64,000 nt of DNA from Methanomethylovorans hollandica DSM 15978 (GCF_000328665.1 NC_019977.1:124001-188000); one strand, 5' to 3'. Positions 34,359 through 44,096 are shown, numbered from the stretch's first letter. Notes: generated by a model not told the origin, from the letters alone. Numbers and translations are program-made.

Positions 34359-35137
34359 TGGAGGATAGGTTGAGGTTTCAGCTTTTAGTATTTACACTGT
34401 TTATTTTATTCATGGTGTTCCCAGTAAATGCAGCTTTTACATGGGAGAACAATATTACCGTAGGGTATGAAGGCATTCAATGGGCATATACAGAAACATA
34501 TACTGAAGCCAATTCTCTTATCTACAAAGATTACATTGACGTTTCGATGGGTAATGGGGATGGCTTCATCAGTGCATGGGAGGTACTTAAAAGCGATGTG
34601 AAGACCAGATCTACTTTGCAAAATTCTATCATTGAGCAGATGGATGTGAGCGTGAATGGTTCTTCTGAACACGTTGTGCTTACAGATGTGGATTCTTTGT
34701 TATCGCCTGAATTATTAGGTCCAGTCATACAGTTGGAGGTAATTAAGAACACGTACACTACAAATTACCTCCTTTATGATCCATTTTTATCATCAGGCGA
34801 CAGCAGTATAAGTTTCATTGGTGAAGCAAGTACTCCTGTGGTCATCAATATGCCAGAAGGAGTATCTATCAATTTCACAGAAGGGGTCGAAAACGTATCT
34901 TTCAGTAACTATATAGGATATATAACAATAATTGGTAATTTTGGCCCAGATGGGAAGGCAACCGTTCATTTCCATCTGCAGTCCTTTGAAGATATATCCG
35001 CTTCATTCCCGGAAGCTACTGAAATGAATGTTTCAGGGGAAATGTTGGTATTCGAGGATGATGGAAAATCTCAAGATTCCTTTCTTGCAGGAAGGATATT
35101 TCCAGGTTTAGGGATATGTAATCTGAAGACTGCTTGA
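34358..35137 (+). CDS. Secreted beta-rich protein of unknown function
   Basis: About 259 residues from the ATG at 34358; a TTG at 34370 is strongly supported by GGAGG at 34360-34364 and would give MRFQLLVFTLFILFMVFPV, a clean signal peptide. The mature part has many Ser/Thr/Asn-x-Ser/Thr sites and beta strands, including a segment GNGDGFISAWEVL that looks like an EF-hand/dockerin-type D-x-x-x-D-G calcium loop. The C-terminus (FPGLGICNLKTA) has no membrane helix and ends abruptly, so a frameshift near the end cannot be excluded. No family recognised. Confidence 0.7.
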   Translation: MEDRLRFQLLVFTLFILFMVFPVNAAFTWENNITVGYEGIQWAYTETYTEANSLIYKDYIDVSMGNGDGFISAWEVLKSDVKTRSTLQNSIIEQMDVSVNGSSEHVVLTDVDSLLSPELLGPVIQLEVIKNTYTTNYLLYDPFLSSGDSSISFIGEASTPVVINMPEGVSINFTEGVENVSFSNYIGYITIIGNFGPDGKATVHFHLQSFEDISASFPEATEMNVSGEMLVFEDDGKSQDSFLAGRIFPGLGICNLKTA

Positions 35138-35190
35138 AGATAAAAGGATCGGTCAATTTGAGTGCTTTAATATTGTGAGGTCAATAGAAG

Positions 35191-35481
35191 ATGGTGTTCA
35201 TCGAACAGATTAAACTGAAAGGTGGTATTGCTCTTGGCCTGAAATTTGAAATGCAGCATGCATCCCTGATCGTAGTCAAAGCTGAGAGAGGGTTCGTAAT
35301 GTGTGGTTATCTGGATATTTCCACAGCTGAAAAGCTTGGGGATGTGGCTGTAAGGGTTTCAGGTGTTAACACCTTTGAAGATGTTCTCACTGCTGAAGTA
35401 AAGTCGATAACTCCGCAAGCTAAAGAACTTGGCATTACCTTAGGAATGCGGGCTAAAGATGCTCTTGAGTTAATGTTCTGA
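35191..35481 (+). CDS. DUF1805 family protein (YunC-like)
   Basis: 96 residues, the family's usual length. The pattern GGIALGLKFEMQHASLIVVK followed by GFVMCGYLD and AEKLGDVAVRVSGVNTFEDV is typical of DUF1805, a small cytoplasmic protein widespread in archaea and in Bacillus (YunC), of unknown function. GTGAGGT precedes the ATG. Lies between a secreted protein gene and a presenilin-like protease gene, without obvious link. Confidence 0.88.
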   Translation: MVFIEQIKLKGGIALGLKFEMQHASLIVVKAERGFVMCGYLDISTAEKLGDVAVRVSGVNTFEDVLTAEVKSITPQAKELGITLGMRAKDALELMF

Positions 35482-35600
35482 ATATATGGACTATCTTTTA
35501 TATTCTTTGTTATACTATAAAGGTTTAAATCTGCGTAATATTAAATATTCTTAATTATTATTTGAATACAACAATTTCAATCCAATGAGAGGTTCTCACT

Positions 35601-36518
35601 TTGAGTTCGGAAAAAAGCTTCTTAAAGACTTATGCTCCAATCTTTGTCATGGCTGGCATCATATTAGCTGTCCAGTTTCTGTCCCTGTTGCTGGCACAAC
35701 CTATGAATGCTGAAGGTATGCAGGCTTTTGAGGATCCGGACTCTACGGCCAATAGCCTGTACTACATAGTGGTCATCCTTGTGTTCACTTTCCTATTGCT
35801 CATAGCATTGAAGAGGAACATGCAGTGGATCATTCAGCTTGTGATACTATTGGCTGTTGCTTCTACTATATATTATGTGTTCCTAGCTCTATTATCGCTG
35901 TTGGCAGATTCAGGCACGGTAATAAATACTGTTTCTCTGTCCATGGCAATAGTTCTTACTGTTCTGCTCTACAAGTTTCCGGAGTGGTATGTAATAAACA
36001 CCATTGGCTTGATCATAGGAGCAGGCGCAAGTGCCATATTCGGTATTTCCCTTTCTATAATTCCAGTACTTGTTTTGCTTTCACTCCTCGCTATCTATGA
36101 TGCGATCTCCGTCTACAAGACAAAGCACATGATAGATCTTGCTGAAGGTGTCATGGATTTACGGTTGCCCATCCTTTTCGTTATTCCAAAGAAACTGGAC
36201 TATTCTTTCATCAAAGATGATTTCAAGAAAGAGGAAGGTGAAGAGAATGAAGCGTTTTTTATGGGTCTGGGAGATGCTGTAATGCCTACTATTTTAGTAG
36301 TATCTGCGAATATCTTCCTTTCTGAGTATTCACCTTTGCAATATATGGGCATTTCATATCCCTCCATAGGTGCCATGATCGGCACACTAGTGGGATATGC
36401 TGCTCTGATGGTATTCGTAATGAAAGGAAAACCTCAGGCTGGGCTTCCTTTCCTTAACACAGGTGTTATCCTGGGGTATGCAGCAGGGGTGTTAATAGCA
36501 GGGGTACCATTCTATTGA
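35601..36518 (+). CDS. Presenilin-like intramembrane aspartyl protease (A22)
   Basis: 305 residues from the TTG at 35601 with GAGAGGT seven bases upstream. About nine hydrophobic helices. The two catalytic aspartates are seen in SLLAIYDAISVYKTKH (YD motif, about residue 160) and in FFMGLGDAVMPT (GxGD motif, about residue 219); the third family motif near the end is QAGLPFLNTG in place of the usual PAL core. Cuts membrane-embedded peptides. This is the archaeal PSH type used as a model of gamma-secretase. Last gene before the convergent MCR activation operon, 16 bases away. Confidence 0.92.
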   Translation: MSSEKSFLKTYAPIFVMAGIILAVQFLSLLLAQPMNAEGMQAFEDPDSTANSLYYIVVILVFTFLLLIALKRNMQWIIQLVILLAVASTIYYVFLALLSLLADSGTVINTVSLSMAIVLTVLLYKFPEWYVINTIGLIIGAGASAIFGISLSIIPVLVLLSLLAIYDAISVYKTKHMIDLAEGVMDLRLPILFVIPKKLDYSFIKDDFKKEEGEENEAFFMGLGDAVMPTILVVSANIFLSEYSPLQYMGISYPSIGAMIGTLVGYAALMVFVMKGKPQAGLPFLNTGVILGYAAGVLIAGVPFY

Positions 36519-36534
36519 TCTTCTAAAAAAAACG

Positions 36535-37011
36535 TTATTTCTGTTCTTGCAGTTCAGAATTAAAAGTACAGAACATGCAAGAAGGATCCTTTCCTTCAAC
36601 AGTAGATGCAAATTCAGTATCAATTGCACGGGTACCCTCTGCAAGTATGGAGGCATTGGCTACAGTACTGCTGATCAGGATCGTATCGAATATCTCTTCC
36701 TTACTAACTCCAAGTCTTTTGGCTGCCCTTATATGTGTTTTAAGGCAGTGGCCACATTTGAGGGCAGAAGCCACAGCGATACTGATAAGCTCCACGGTCT
36801 TTGGGTCCATGCGTTTGAATTCACGCATGATGCTGTTAGTATATATCATTCGGGAGATAAAAAGCTCAGGCATATCTTTAATGAAGTTTACTATATAGGG
36901 TACCTCGCCATATTGTTTCTTAATGTCTGCAAGCATCTTCTCAACAATTTCTTCAGGCTCTTCATCAAGAAGCTCTTTGATCTTTTCAATTTCCACGTTG
37001 CACCCCGCCAC
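36535..37011 (-). CDS. Carboxymuconolactone decarboxylase/AhpD-like thiol protein
   Basis: 158 residues. The AhpD/CMD helical core with the redox motif C86-G-H-C89 and H93 (ALKCGHCLKTHIRAAKRLG), the peroxiredoxin-reducing or disulfide-exchange type. A second pair, C145-x-x-C148 (DPSCMFC), sits near the C-terminus and is not part of the usual core. It follows methanogenesis marker 7 by only 3 bases on the same strand, so it is the last gene of the MCR activation operon. A role in keeping thiols reduced during MCR activation is inferred from position only; generic peroxide defence is the alternative. Confidence 0.88.
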   Translation of the reverse strand: MAGCNVEIEKIKELLDEEPEEIVEKMLADIKKQYGEVPYIVNFIKDMPELFISRMIYTNSIMREFKRMDPKTVELISIAVASALKCGHCLKTHIRAAKRLGVSKEEIFDTILISSTVANASILAEGTRAIDTEFASTVEGKDPSCMFCTFNSELQEQK

Positions 37012-37014
37012 GTC

Positions 37015-37950
37015 TTAGATCTCTATACCTACTTCGGATTTCCTTTTAACCTTCACAAGTATGTAGTTTTTCATTTTTGAGGGAGTAATAGTTGCAACAT
37101 CTCTAAGGCGAATATTGTCCTGCAGTTCCAGATCTTCAATCTTCTGATGAAAATCAGCATAAGGAAGTTTAATGCGCAGTCCATCCAATTGAAGTGTGAG
37201 AGGTGCAGGTGTGTATACATTCTCTATCTCTTGTATCTGTTCCTGTACTTCTTTCATTACCCTTGCTGGCAAAACAGCAAGCGGATCCCTGGCAATATCC
37301 TCTCTAATCTTTTCAACGATATTACCCACTTTCTCGCTCATTACATCCAGACCTCCCAGCTCCTCGCTGTGTCTTAGCCTGTGGGCGACTCTGCCTATGT
37401 TCCCAATGTACATATCAGCCCCAGGTACTTCGTCTGTCTTAAGGTCTGGTCCTCCTGTTGCAACAATGGGTATCTTTATACCTTCAAAGAGTTTTGGTTT
37501 CTTATTAATGATACAATCCTTGAATGTCCCAAATGAGAACAGGGCAATATCATGTTCGTTTATAAGTCTCCTTTCATAATCTGCAGAAAGTGCAACCCTT
37601 CTTCCCATTCCTCTGGCAAGTCCTATCATTGTGGTATTTGCTCCACCGCGCCGCAGAAACTCGGCTATATCGCAGGCAGAATGCGGCAGATGATGAGATG
37701 CCAGGGTAGGTGAGACCACAGCAATTTCAGTCCCTGTAAGGGGAGCTTTTGAAATCTTCCCCAGAAGATCTTTGGCTAGCTGCTCAATAAGATGTACGTC
37801 CTCTCTGGGTACGAGCATAATAAGAGTAACCTCTGTGGCAGCCGGTGTTTTCTGGATAAGGTATCCTCCCAGATCTTCCAAAAGTTCCAAAAGGAGCGTA
37901 TGCCTGTGTATACCTCCTTCATATATGTAAGGTTCAAGCACTGCCGCCAA
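37015..37950 (-). CDS. mmp7: Methanogenesis marker protein 7
   Basis: 311 residues, ending IRLRDVATITPSKMKNYILV then a short basic tail. Seen only in organisms with MCR; recognised from the beginning LEPYIYEGGIHRHTLLLELL and from its invariant place in this cluster. In the structurally studied MCR activation complex Mmp7, Mmp17 and Mmp3 assemble with McrC and A2 around MCR, carrying complex metalloclusters (established knowledge, recalled). Overlaps the mmp17 gene by 17 bases. Cysteines are few here, as usual. Probably a structural/cluster-holding component. Confidence 0.9.
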   Translation of the reverse strand: MAAVLEPYIYEGGIHRHTLLLELLEDLGGYLIQKTPAATEVTLIMLVPREDVHLIEQLAKDLLGKISKAPLTGTEIAVVSPTLASHHLPHSACDIAEFLRRGGANTTMIGLARGMGRRVALSADYERRLINEHDIALFSFGTFKDCIINKKPKLFEGIKIPIVATGGPDLKTDEVPGADMYIGNIGRVAHRLRHSEELGGLDVMSEKVGNIVEKIREDIARDPLAVLPARVMKEVQEQIQEIENVYTPAPLTLQLDGLRIKLPYADFHQKIEDLELQDNIRLRDVATITPSKMKNYILVKVKRKSEVGIEI

Positions 37951-38548
37951 GATTTAACCCTCCCTTTATCTGTTCAAGCATTTGATGTCCCTGTTGCACC
38001 CACTCCGGTTTCATGGCATCCTCAGATGCTACAAAAATAAATTCATTATCTCTAAGGGAATGATAACGTACCCTGAACCCTTCGGGGGTTGTCCTTATGG
38101 CCATTTCCACAAGCCTGGAAAGCAGCGTGCGCTTTGGATCAAATATGATCATCTCTTTTATGGCCTCTATTTCAGTGTCCATATTTTCTACAGTTACATT
38201 AATGGTCTTCCTGTCTTGCTGAATAACCTTTCCCCGGCTATATTTTGCCCAGAGCTTTTCCAATAGTTCGGGTAAGTGCTTCTCATCCCGAAGAACCACC
38301 TGTATCTCATTCCTGGTGACTGCTCCCACGTTAACATCTGCAAAGTCCGATGTTTTTACCAGCGGGGGGCTGCCCCTCAGGATGACGGCCATCTGGAACA
38401 GTGACTCCTCTGGTGTTATAATCACGTATATCCTGCCGATGGAGTTGGCAAGAGCAAGCTCTGATATGACATCTGAGGTAATAGACCTGTAAGCTTCGGC
38501 CTCTTCAGGTATTTTAGTTTCCACCTTGAAGATCTCCAGAGGCTCCAT
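37934..38548 (-). CDS. mmp17: Methanogenesis marker protein 17
   Basis: 204 residues. Typical start EPLEIFKVETKIPEEAEAYR and the segment VIITPEESLFQMAVILRG, with a long alpha/beta body. Restricted to methanogens and relatives. It is a partner of Mmp7 and Mmp3 in the MCR activation complex. Starts six bases after mmp15 ends and overlaps mmp7, in line with stoichiometric expression. Confidence 0.9.
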   Translation of the reverse strand: MEPLEIFKVETKIPEEAEAYRSITSDVISELALANSIGRIYVIITPEESLFQMAVILRGSPPLVKTSDFADVNVGAVTRNEIQVVLRDEKHLPELLEKLWAKYSRGKVIQQDRKTINVTVENMDTEIEAIKEMIIFDPKRTLLSRLVEMAIRTTPEGFRVRYHSLRDNEFIFVASEDAMKPEWVQQGHQMLEQIKGGLNLGGSA

Positions 38549-38553
38549 AATTC

Positions 38554-39795
38554 TTATTCCTCCACAAATCCCGATGCAAGCAATGCACTTCCCACAGCGC
38601 CTATAAGGTGCGAGTTTGGTGGTACAAGCACTTCTATTTTAAGCAGAGTGCTCAATGCTTTTGGAACTCCCTCTATCAGTGAAGAGCCACCCACAAGGAT
38701 CAGCGGCTCTTTTACATCCACTTCCTGCAATTGCTGCTCAAATATCTGTTCCACCACACTGTGACATGCCGCAGCAGCCACATCCTCAGGTCTTGCTCCC
38801 TTAGCAAGTGAATTCACAAGTGACTGGATACCAAAGACAATGCAGTAACTGTTCATATCGACTTTTTCCTGCATACCTTTTACAGCCAATGCACCCAGTT
38901 CAGTGATATCAACACCCAGCCTCTTTGCCGTCATATCCAGAAAACGCCCGGATGCACCTGCACATATCCCGCCCATTGTGAACATGCCTGGAATACCATC
39001 TTCCACGGATATGGCCTTGTTGTCCATTCCTCCTATGTCTATAACGGTTGCAGAGCCTTTTTGTTTGTTTGCCAGATACACTGCACCCTTGGAGTTGACA
39101 GTGATCTCTTCCTGTACCAATTGTGCTTTAAAATGTTCTCCTACCAGGAACCGGCCATATCCGGTAGTTCCAAGGGCCTGTATCTCTTCGGCTTTTACTC
39201 CAGCTTCCTCAAGCGCATGATTAAAAGCTTCTGTTGCACTATCAATGACCTTTATAGTGGGTACCCAACCCTGGCCAATGATCTTGTCATCTTTCATTAC
39301 CACAGCTTTTGTAGTGGTTGAACCAGAGTCTATGCCTGCAGTAAGACCAGTCTGATGCTCACGGGCAAGCAGATGTTTCCTTCTTGCGATGGTGGTAAGA
39401 GCCTCCATTCTTGTCATAAGAGTAGCGGCTGTTGTCCTTTCCGTGAAAGAATAACTAATAACAGGAATACTTGAATGCTTATTTATGTATCTTCTCACTT
39501 CGTTCCTTACAATAGCAGCTTCAGCACACCTAAAACATGATGTGATGAATACTCCATCCACATCTGTAATGCCTTCTACCACTGCCTGGGCTCTTGCCAT
39601 CATCAGACGCAGGTCAGGACTCGCAGCCTCTATTCCAAAATCCCTTCCGATCGTATCAAGAGAAGCTATATCTATTTCAGGAAAGATTAGCTTTGCGTTA
39701 ACACTGCCAGTTACTTTTTCCAGTTCTCCCTGGACGCCAGCATATTCCGAACCGCATGACACCAGTGCCACTTTTACTTGCTTCTCCTTGTTCAT
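38554..39795 (-). CDS. mmp15: Methanogenesis marker protein 15 (BadF/HgdC-type ATPase)
   Basis: 413 residues. N-terminal part with cysteines ([25 protein letters not shown]) and from about residue 150 an ASKHA-fold ATPase: [64 protein letters not shown] and [10 protein letters not shown]. This is the activator type used by 2-hydroxyacyl-CoA dehydratase and by benzoyl-CoA reductase, which couples ATP hydrolysis to low-potential electron transfer from a bridging [4Fe-4S] cluster (cysteine in GGICAG and NSYCIVFG). Suits reduction of the F430 nickel to Ni(I), which needs ATP. Overlaps mmp5 by 4 bases. Confidence 0.92.
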   Translation of the reverse strand: MNKEKQVKVALVSCGSEYAGVQGELEKVTGSVNAKLIFPEIDIASLDTIGRDFGIEAASPDLRLMMARAQAVVEGITDVDGVFITSCFRCAEAAIVRNEVRRYINKHSSIPVISYSFTERTTAATLMTRMEALTTIARRKHLLAREHQTGLTAGIDSGSTTTKAVVMKDDKIIGQGWVPTIKVIDSATEAFNHALEEAGVKAEEIQALGTTGYGRFLVGEHFKAQLVQEEITVNSKGAVYLANKQKGSATVIDIGGMDNKAISVEDGIPGMFTMGGICAGASGRFLDMTAKRLGVDITELGALAVKGMQEKVDMNSYCIVFGIQSLVNSLAKGARPEDVAAAACHSVVEQIFEQQLQEVDVKEPLILVGGSSLIEGVPKALSTLLKIEVLVPPNSHLIGAVGSALLASGFVEE

Positions 39796-40244
39796 GATCT
39801 CTCCTCCATTGGCAGTGATTTCAAAAATTCGGCTATCTCATAGACAAATTCCTTACCTTCCTCTTCACTTCTGGGATAATCTACTTCAAGGATAGGTATC
39901 TCTTTTTTGCGTATCAGGTATTTAGTAAGTTCATTCGTCCTGGCGCATCCCATACATCCAAAGGCCATGGACGCTTCATTCACTATGACAGCAGCTTCTG
40001 CCTCATCTATCATCGGGCCCACTATAGCCATTCTCCCCCTTACACCTGCTGGCACTTCCACGGCTGCATACTTCAGACCCTTTTTGGGCTCTTCAGCTGT
40101 TATATTAAGGGGTGGAGAGTCTACGCCTACAGTGTTTACTTTCTCTTTGATCTTTTCCATCATTGCAAGGGGTTTATGACCAAATCGCTCTACAAGATCA
40201 GAAAGTATCAGGCTGTTGGTAGGATAAATGATCACTTTTGCCAT
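39792..40244 (-). CDS. mmp5: Methanogenesis marker protein 5
   Basis: 150 residues. Methanogen-specific. Recognised by [20 protein letters not shown] at the start, VGDSP-like [18 protein letters not shown] and the cysteine pair [18 protein letters not shown] (CxxC). Part of the conserved marker cluster; exact biochemical role not established. It lies between mmp6 (9-base gap) and mmp15 (4-base overlap). The paired cysteines could bind a metal or redox cofactor (inference). Confidence 0.9.
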   Translation of the reverse strand: MAKVIIYPTNSLILSDLVERFGHKPLAMMEKIKEKVNTVGVDSPPLNITAEEPKKGLKYAAVEVPAGVRGRMAIVGPMIDEAEAAVIVNEASMAFGCMGCARTNELTKYLIRKKEIPILEVDYPRSEEEGKEFVYEIAEFLKSLPMEERS

Positions 40245-40253
40245 TATATTGCC

Positions 40254-40685
40254 TCATAAATTAGATTCAATGATACTCTTCAGCTTCTTTGTGTCAATTT
40301 TTTCTGCACGGTGTATCTCCGTGGGTGGAACATGTTGTTCATAAGCATCAAGTGCTTTTCCAATCATGGGCAGCATCTGCACTTCTTCTCTCAGATAATG
40401 GAAGCCTGGTCTGGGTCCACCTCCCCTCACGGCCCGGCATCTCCTCTCATCGCCCGGATGAAATCCACGTTCTTTAACAAAGATATGATTCCTGTCCATA
40501 CCTCTCAGTTCAGCTATAACCCGATCTACAGCAATCCTGGGCCCAGTAACCATCGTCCCAAAGCAGGTTTCTTTAATCGTTATAGCGTTTTCTGATTCAT
40601 ACACTTTCATTGCTGCGTCTATGGGCAGAACGCTGTCAGAACTTATGACAACTATTTTGGTGATAATATCTTCCTCATTATTCAT
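40254..40685 (-). CDS. mmp6: Methanogenesis marker protein 6
   Basis: 143 residues. The sequence TKIVVISSDSVLPIDAAMKV and the central VKERGFHPGDERRCRAVRGG followed by GPRPGFHYLREE identify the family. It has a single conserved Cys in the RRC motif. Overlaps mmp3 by 4 bases. Function unknown, gene order conserved with MCR activation genes. Confidence 0.9.
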   Translation of the reverse strand: MNNEEDIITKIVVISSDSVLPIDAAMKVYESENAITIKETCFGTMVTGPRIAVDRVIAELRGMDRNHIFVKERGFHPGDERRCRAVRGGGPRPGFHYLREEVQMLPMIGKALDAYEQHVPPTEIHRAEKIDTKKLKSIIESNL

Positions 40686-42247
40686 GAGTCCCCCTCCCTG
40701 TTACGTTCAATAACATAGATCTTATCCCCTTCCCTGAAGTGCTGAAGCTTTTCTATATCAAGGATACGCCCTATGATATTTGTACTTATGAATTTCTCTC
40801 CGGTGGGTCCGAACAGATCATCGTCCTTTGTTTTAACTCCTACCATTCCCATACGTTTAGCTGCCTGGTTAGTGACACCTATCTCACCTGCAACGACTTT
40901 TTTCTGGGGTGTGTTCTCAGGTAGGATCTCTTTATACCTCTCTGCAGGTTTTTCGGCCTTGAAGATATAGGTATTCTCATACATCATTATTAAAGGCAAT
41001 ATTCCTATGGGTCTGAACTGCAAGCCAATAGCATGTCTGAAAAAGTCAAGGGTTATGGGTGCAACATCGTCGTATAACTCTATACTAACTATTTTTGAGC
41101 TGTCAACACCTGTAGCCTTTACAGTTCCTTCCTTCAGTATCTCAATGGTGGTGTCTGGCTCCTGGGCTACGATCAATGCCTCATCTGTGGTGTCCCCTTC
41201 CCTTACAAGTTTCACACCAAATGAAGCCATTTCCTCCTCAGCATCAAGGAAGCTCTTACCATGTAACATTATCTGTGGTGGTGTAGTGTGTACCAGAAGG
41301 CGATGTCCAACTTCTGCCATCTTTACCAGTTCCATACCCTGGTCCACGTGTCCGATAACCGAATGCAGAATACTGGCAGTTCTGTCTTCAGTTGAGATAA
41401 ATGCTTTTCCTGCTCCATACCCCACTGTGCGCAAAAATACGCTGCCTCTTGAGCGAGATTCATAGTTTTCATATGCTGGCAGCTCTCCAAGCAGCATGTG
41501 ATCTGCAATGAAAGAACTAGAAGCCATATCCACCTTGAAACTACCAGTTCTTATCAGTGCAAAAAAATGTTCAGCCCCAAGGGGTGATTCTGGCGACATT
41601 ACCACATCCAGATATGTGAACACTTTTTCTCCCTCTTCCAGGAGAGTCTCGAGGTCAGTAGTAAGCAGATGTTCACCTGTGTGTTTCCATGATAGTACCG
41701 GCTTCACTTCGATTATACTATCTTTCTTTTCCAAATTTTCCAGCACACTTTTTCCGCTGACTACTCTTCCAAAAGCTCCTTCCTGCGGAGCCCCATATTC
41801 AGCCGAATGCCTATCCTTGGTTATTATCATATGGGTATTGTGCGGATCTCCTCCTCCCGCTGCAAACAATACTTCATATTCTCTATATGTTCCAGTTTCT
41901 CTTTCAGGGATCATGTCACTTACAAAAGGGCCAAAAGCCACAGCATCCCTGCTGGACCATCGCAAAGGTATATCCTTATACTCATTAAATTGCTCTATCC
42001 ACTGCTTCCGGGAAGGGGAATGGTTTTCAAAGAGTTCTATCATGAACTCTCCGGAAGTGGTGATTATCCGATATTCCGCAACATTTTCTTCTTGTTCGAT
42101 ATCAGACTTTTTAAGTATTCCTACAGAAGTCCCTTTTTTATAAGGGGCGTCAGATGCCTTGATGGCATCCCCTAGAGTAGCCTTTTCAGGCAACCTTATT
42201 TTAATTCCGTTGATCTCTACGGTTATTCCATCATCCACATCTAACAC
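40682..42247 (-). CDS. mmp3: Methanogenesis marker protein 3 (cyclophilin-like fold repeats)
   Basis: 521 residues. Contains several cyclophilin/peptidyl-prolyl isomerase-like modules: SPLGAEHFFALIRTGSFKVD and VIGHVDQGMELVKMAEVGHR in the middle, and MYDNVAP-like IELYDDVAPITLDFFRHAIG near residue 400. Established as a subunit of the MCR activation complex with McrC, Mmp7 and Mmp17. The N-terminus (GITVEINGIKIRLPEKATLG) is ubiquitin/MoaD-like. First marker gene after A2 with a 17-base gap. The isomerase activity itself is not shown; the fold may serve binding. Confidence 0.92.
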   Translation of the reverse strand: MLDVDDGITVEINGIKIRLPEKATLGDAIKASDAPYKKGTSVGILKKSDIEQEENVAEYRIITTSGEFMIELFENHSPSRKQWIEQFNEYKDIPLRWSSRDAVAFGPFVSDMIPERETGTYREYEVLFAAGGGDPHNTHMIITKDRHSAEYGAPQEGAFGRVVSGKSVLENLEKKDSIIEVKPVLSWKHTGEHLLTTDLETLLEEGEKVFTYLDVVMSPESPLGAEHFFALIRTGSFKVDMASSSFIADHMLLGELPAYENYESRSRGSVFLRTVGYGAGKAFISTEDRTASILHSVIGHVDQGMELVKMAEVGHRLLVHTTPPQIMLHGKSFLDAEEEMASFGVKLVREGDTTDEALIVAQEPDTTIEILKEGTVKATGVDSSKIVSIELYDDVAPITLDFFRHAIGLQFRPIGILPLIMMYENTYIFKAEKPAERYKEILPENTPQKKVVAGEIGVTNQAAKRMGMVGVKTKDDDLFGPTGEKFISTNIIGRILDIEKLQHFREGDKIYVIERNREGDS

Positions 42248-42264
42248 CTCTTAATTCTTGGCCA

Positions 42265-43878
42265 TCAATCTGTGTCCGCTTCCACCCTTTCGGCCTCGGT
42301 GAGTTGTAAGATCACTTTCTTTGGTTCTCCTATATCCACAATCTCTCCATTTCTCATAAGGGCTACCCTGTCACATACCTCTTCCAAGAAGTCCATATCA
42401 TGGGATACGATTACAAATGTGTTCCCAAGCTCCTCCCGGGCCTTGAGAATGGACCTTGTGACATCTTTTTTAGTAATAGGATCCATCGTACCTGTTGGTT
42501 CATCCATCACTATTATGTTCGGTTCCTTCATCAGTATCTGAGCCAATGCTACCCTGTGTCTTTCTCCCTCACTAAGTTCGTCAGGCATTTTGGATAAGAT
42601 CGACTTTGCTTTTTCTTCTGTAAAACCGGTGGTTTTCAAAGTGATGATAGCCTTTCGCACTGCAAGTTCATAGGGCAGGTCAATACCAATGGATTCTGTG
42701 AGGTTATCTATAATATTGCGGTGTGTATAAAGACTGTATTCCTGGTGTAATATGCCCATGTATTGGAGTGCACGCCCTCTGCATTCAGGTCCAGGCTTCT
42801 TCATATCTATCCATTCATCACCTACTCGGGTAACTACCTCGCCGCTCGTGGGCTGTACAATTCCCATGAGGATTTCGGAAGTAGTGGTCTTTCCAGCACC
42901 ACTGACCCCTGCAAGACCGAATATCTCACTTTCTCTCACTTCAAAGGAGATATCACTAACAGCGTTTACAACTCCTCTAGTAACCGATATATACTTCTTT
43001 CGAAGATTTTGTACTTTTATTATAGGGTCACCAATGGCAATGTCCGGCTTCTTCTCTATTGCACATGCCATTCCAGTGAATGCCTTTGCCATTTCGCAGG
43101 GGTCTCCTTCATTGATTATAGCTCCATCCTCAAGAATTATTGCCCTGTCAGCAATACTTTCAACAACTTCAGACCAATGAGAGGTTATGACCATAGTCAT
43201 ATTGTAATCCTTGACAGACCTTTCGATTACATCATGTACTATCTTTGCAGTCCTGGGATCAAGAGTGCCGGTAGGTTCATCTGCAAGTAGCAGCATTGGA
43301 TTTCTCACAAGCTGGCGGGCCAGTACAACTCTCTGTTTCTCACCACCACTCAGGTCTCGTGCCACATGCATCATACGGTGGGATAATTGCACTTTTTCCA
43401 GCAGCTCCATCGCCTTTGAGATTGCCTCTTCATCCTGCTCTCCTATTTCGGTAAGAGAGTTTACTACATTTGTTATGACTCTTTCATCACCATACAGTGC
43501 AAAAGTGCGCTGCAGCATTATAGCTATTCTCTTGGTAATATCTCTTCTTTTATGGTCATGAATTGCCATCTCTATGAAATCAGCATCAAAAGATAGTAAT
43601 TTCTCCCCCGGACATCCTGGACATTCATATCCTGTCTTACTTGGGGGTTCGATATGGCCGCACTTTTCACACCTTGCAAGATGATATATTACCTGTCCGC
43701 TGATACTTTCGTATTCTTCCACCCCGCGAAGTACGTGCATCAGAACAGTTTTGCCTGCTCCGCTTCGACCCAATATACCGATGACCTCTCCTTCATTTAT
43801 AGTAAGGTTGATGTCCTTCAGAACTTTAAAGCCGTCAAAATCCACATTAAGGTTTTTTACCTCGATGAACGCTGCCAT
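42265..43878 (-). CDS. atwA: MCR system component A2 (twin ABC ATPase)
   Basis: 537 residues with two ABC domains. First: Walker A GILGRSGAGKT at about 34-44, signature LSGGEKQRVVLARQL, Walker B LLLADEPTGTLDPR. Second: Walker A GLAGVSGAGKTTT, signature LSEGERHRVALAQIL, Walker B IIVMDEPTGTMDP. Between Walker A and the Q-loop of the first domain sits a four-cysteine insertion (C70, C73, C86, C89), presumably a zinc knuckle. No membrane part. A2 is the ATP-hydrolysing component required for reductive activation of methyl-coenzyme M reductase. GGAGGAAC precedes the ATG; it opens the operon that runs to 36535. Confidence 0.95.
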   Translation of the reverse strand: MAAFIEVKNLNVDFDGFKVLKDINLTINEGEVIGILGRSGAGKTVLMHVLRGVEEYESISGQVIYHLARCEKCGHIEPPSKTGYECPGCPGEKLLSFDADFIEMAIHDHKRRDITKRIAIMLQRTFALYGDERVITNVVNSLTEIGEQDEEAISKAMELLEKVQLSHRMMHVARDLSGGEKQRVVLARQLVRNPMLLLADEPTGTLDPRTAKIVHDVIERSVKDYNMTMVITSHWSEVVESIADRAIILEDGAIINEGDPCEMAKAFTGMACAIEKKPDIAIGDPIIKVQNLRKKYISVTRGVVNAVSDISFEVRESEIFGLAGVSGAGKTTTSEILMGIVQPTSGEVVTRVGDEWIDMKKPGPECRGRALQYMGILHQEYSLYTHRNIIDNLTESIGIDLPYELAVRKAIITLKTTGFTEEKAKSILSKMPDELSEGERHRVALAQILMKEPNIIVMDEPTGTMDPITKKDVTRSILKAREELGNTFVIVSHDMDFLEEVCDRVALMRNGEIVDIGEPKKVILQLTEAERVEADTD

Positions 43879-44096
43879 TTATGTTCCTCCGTTTATGTGC
43901 CGGCCGGATTTTCTCTCGCTATGACTACCAATTCAAATTACTTAATGGTATTGTATGGTATGTACTAAACTGCTAACAACTTCTGCCGGACATTTATGAT
44001 TTGTTTTTATGTTCATTTTTTGTAGAGTATCATCTGCATTATGTTAAATTATACATAAACGTAACGCATATTGTTTTCACCGTTAACAATAAAAAG

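Noticed and set aside
41508-42143. Long plus-strand frame (over 200 codons) opposite mmp3
   Set aside because: mmp3 on the other strand is a recognised family inside a conserved operon; the plus-strand product is Ser/Pro-rich shadow sequence with no domain.
36535-43878. Horizontal island
   Set aside because: Gene content is core to all methanogens and order is the usual one; no mobile genes or composition break was seen.
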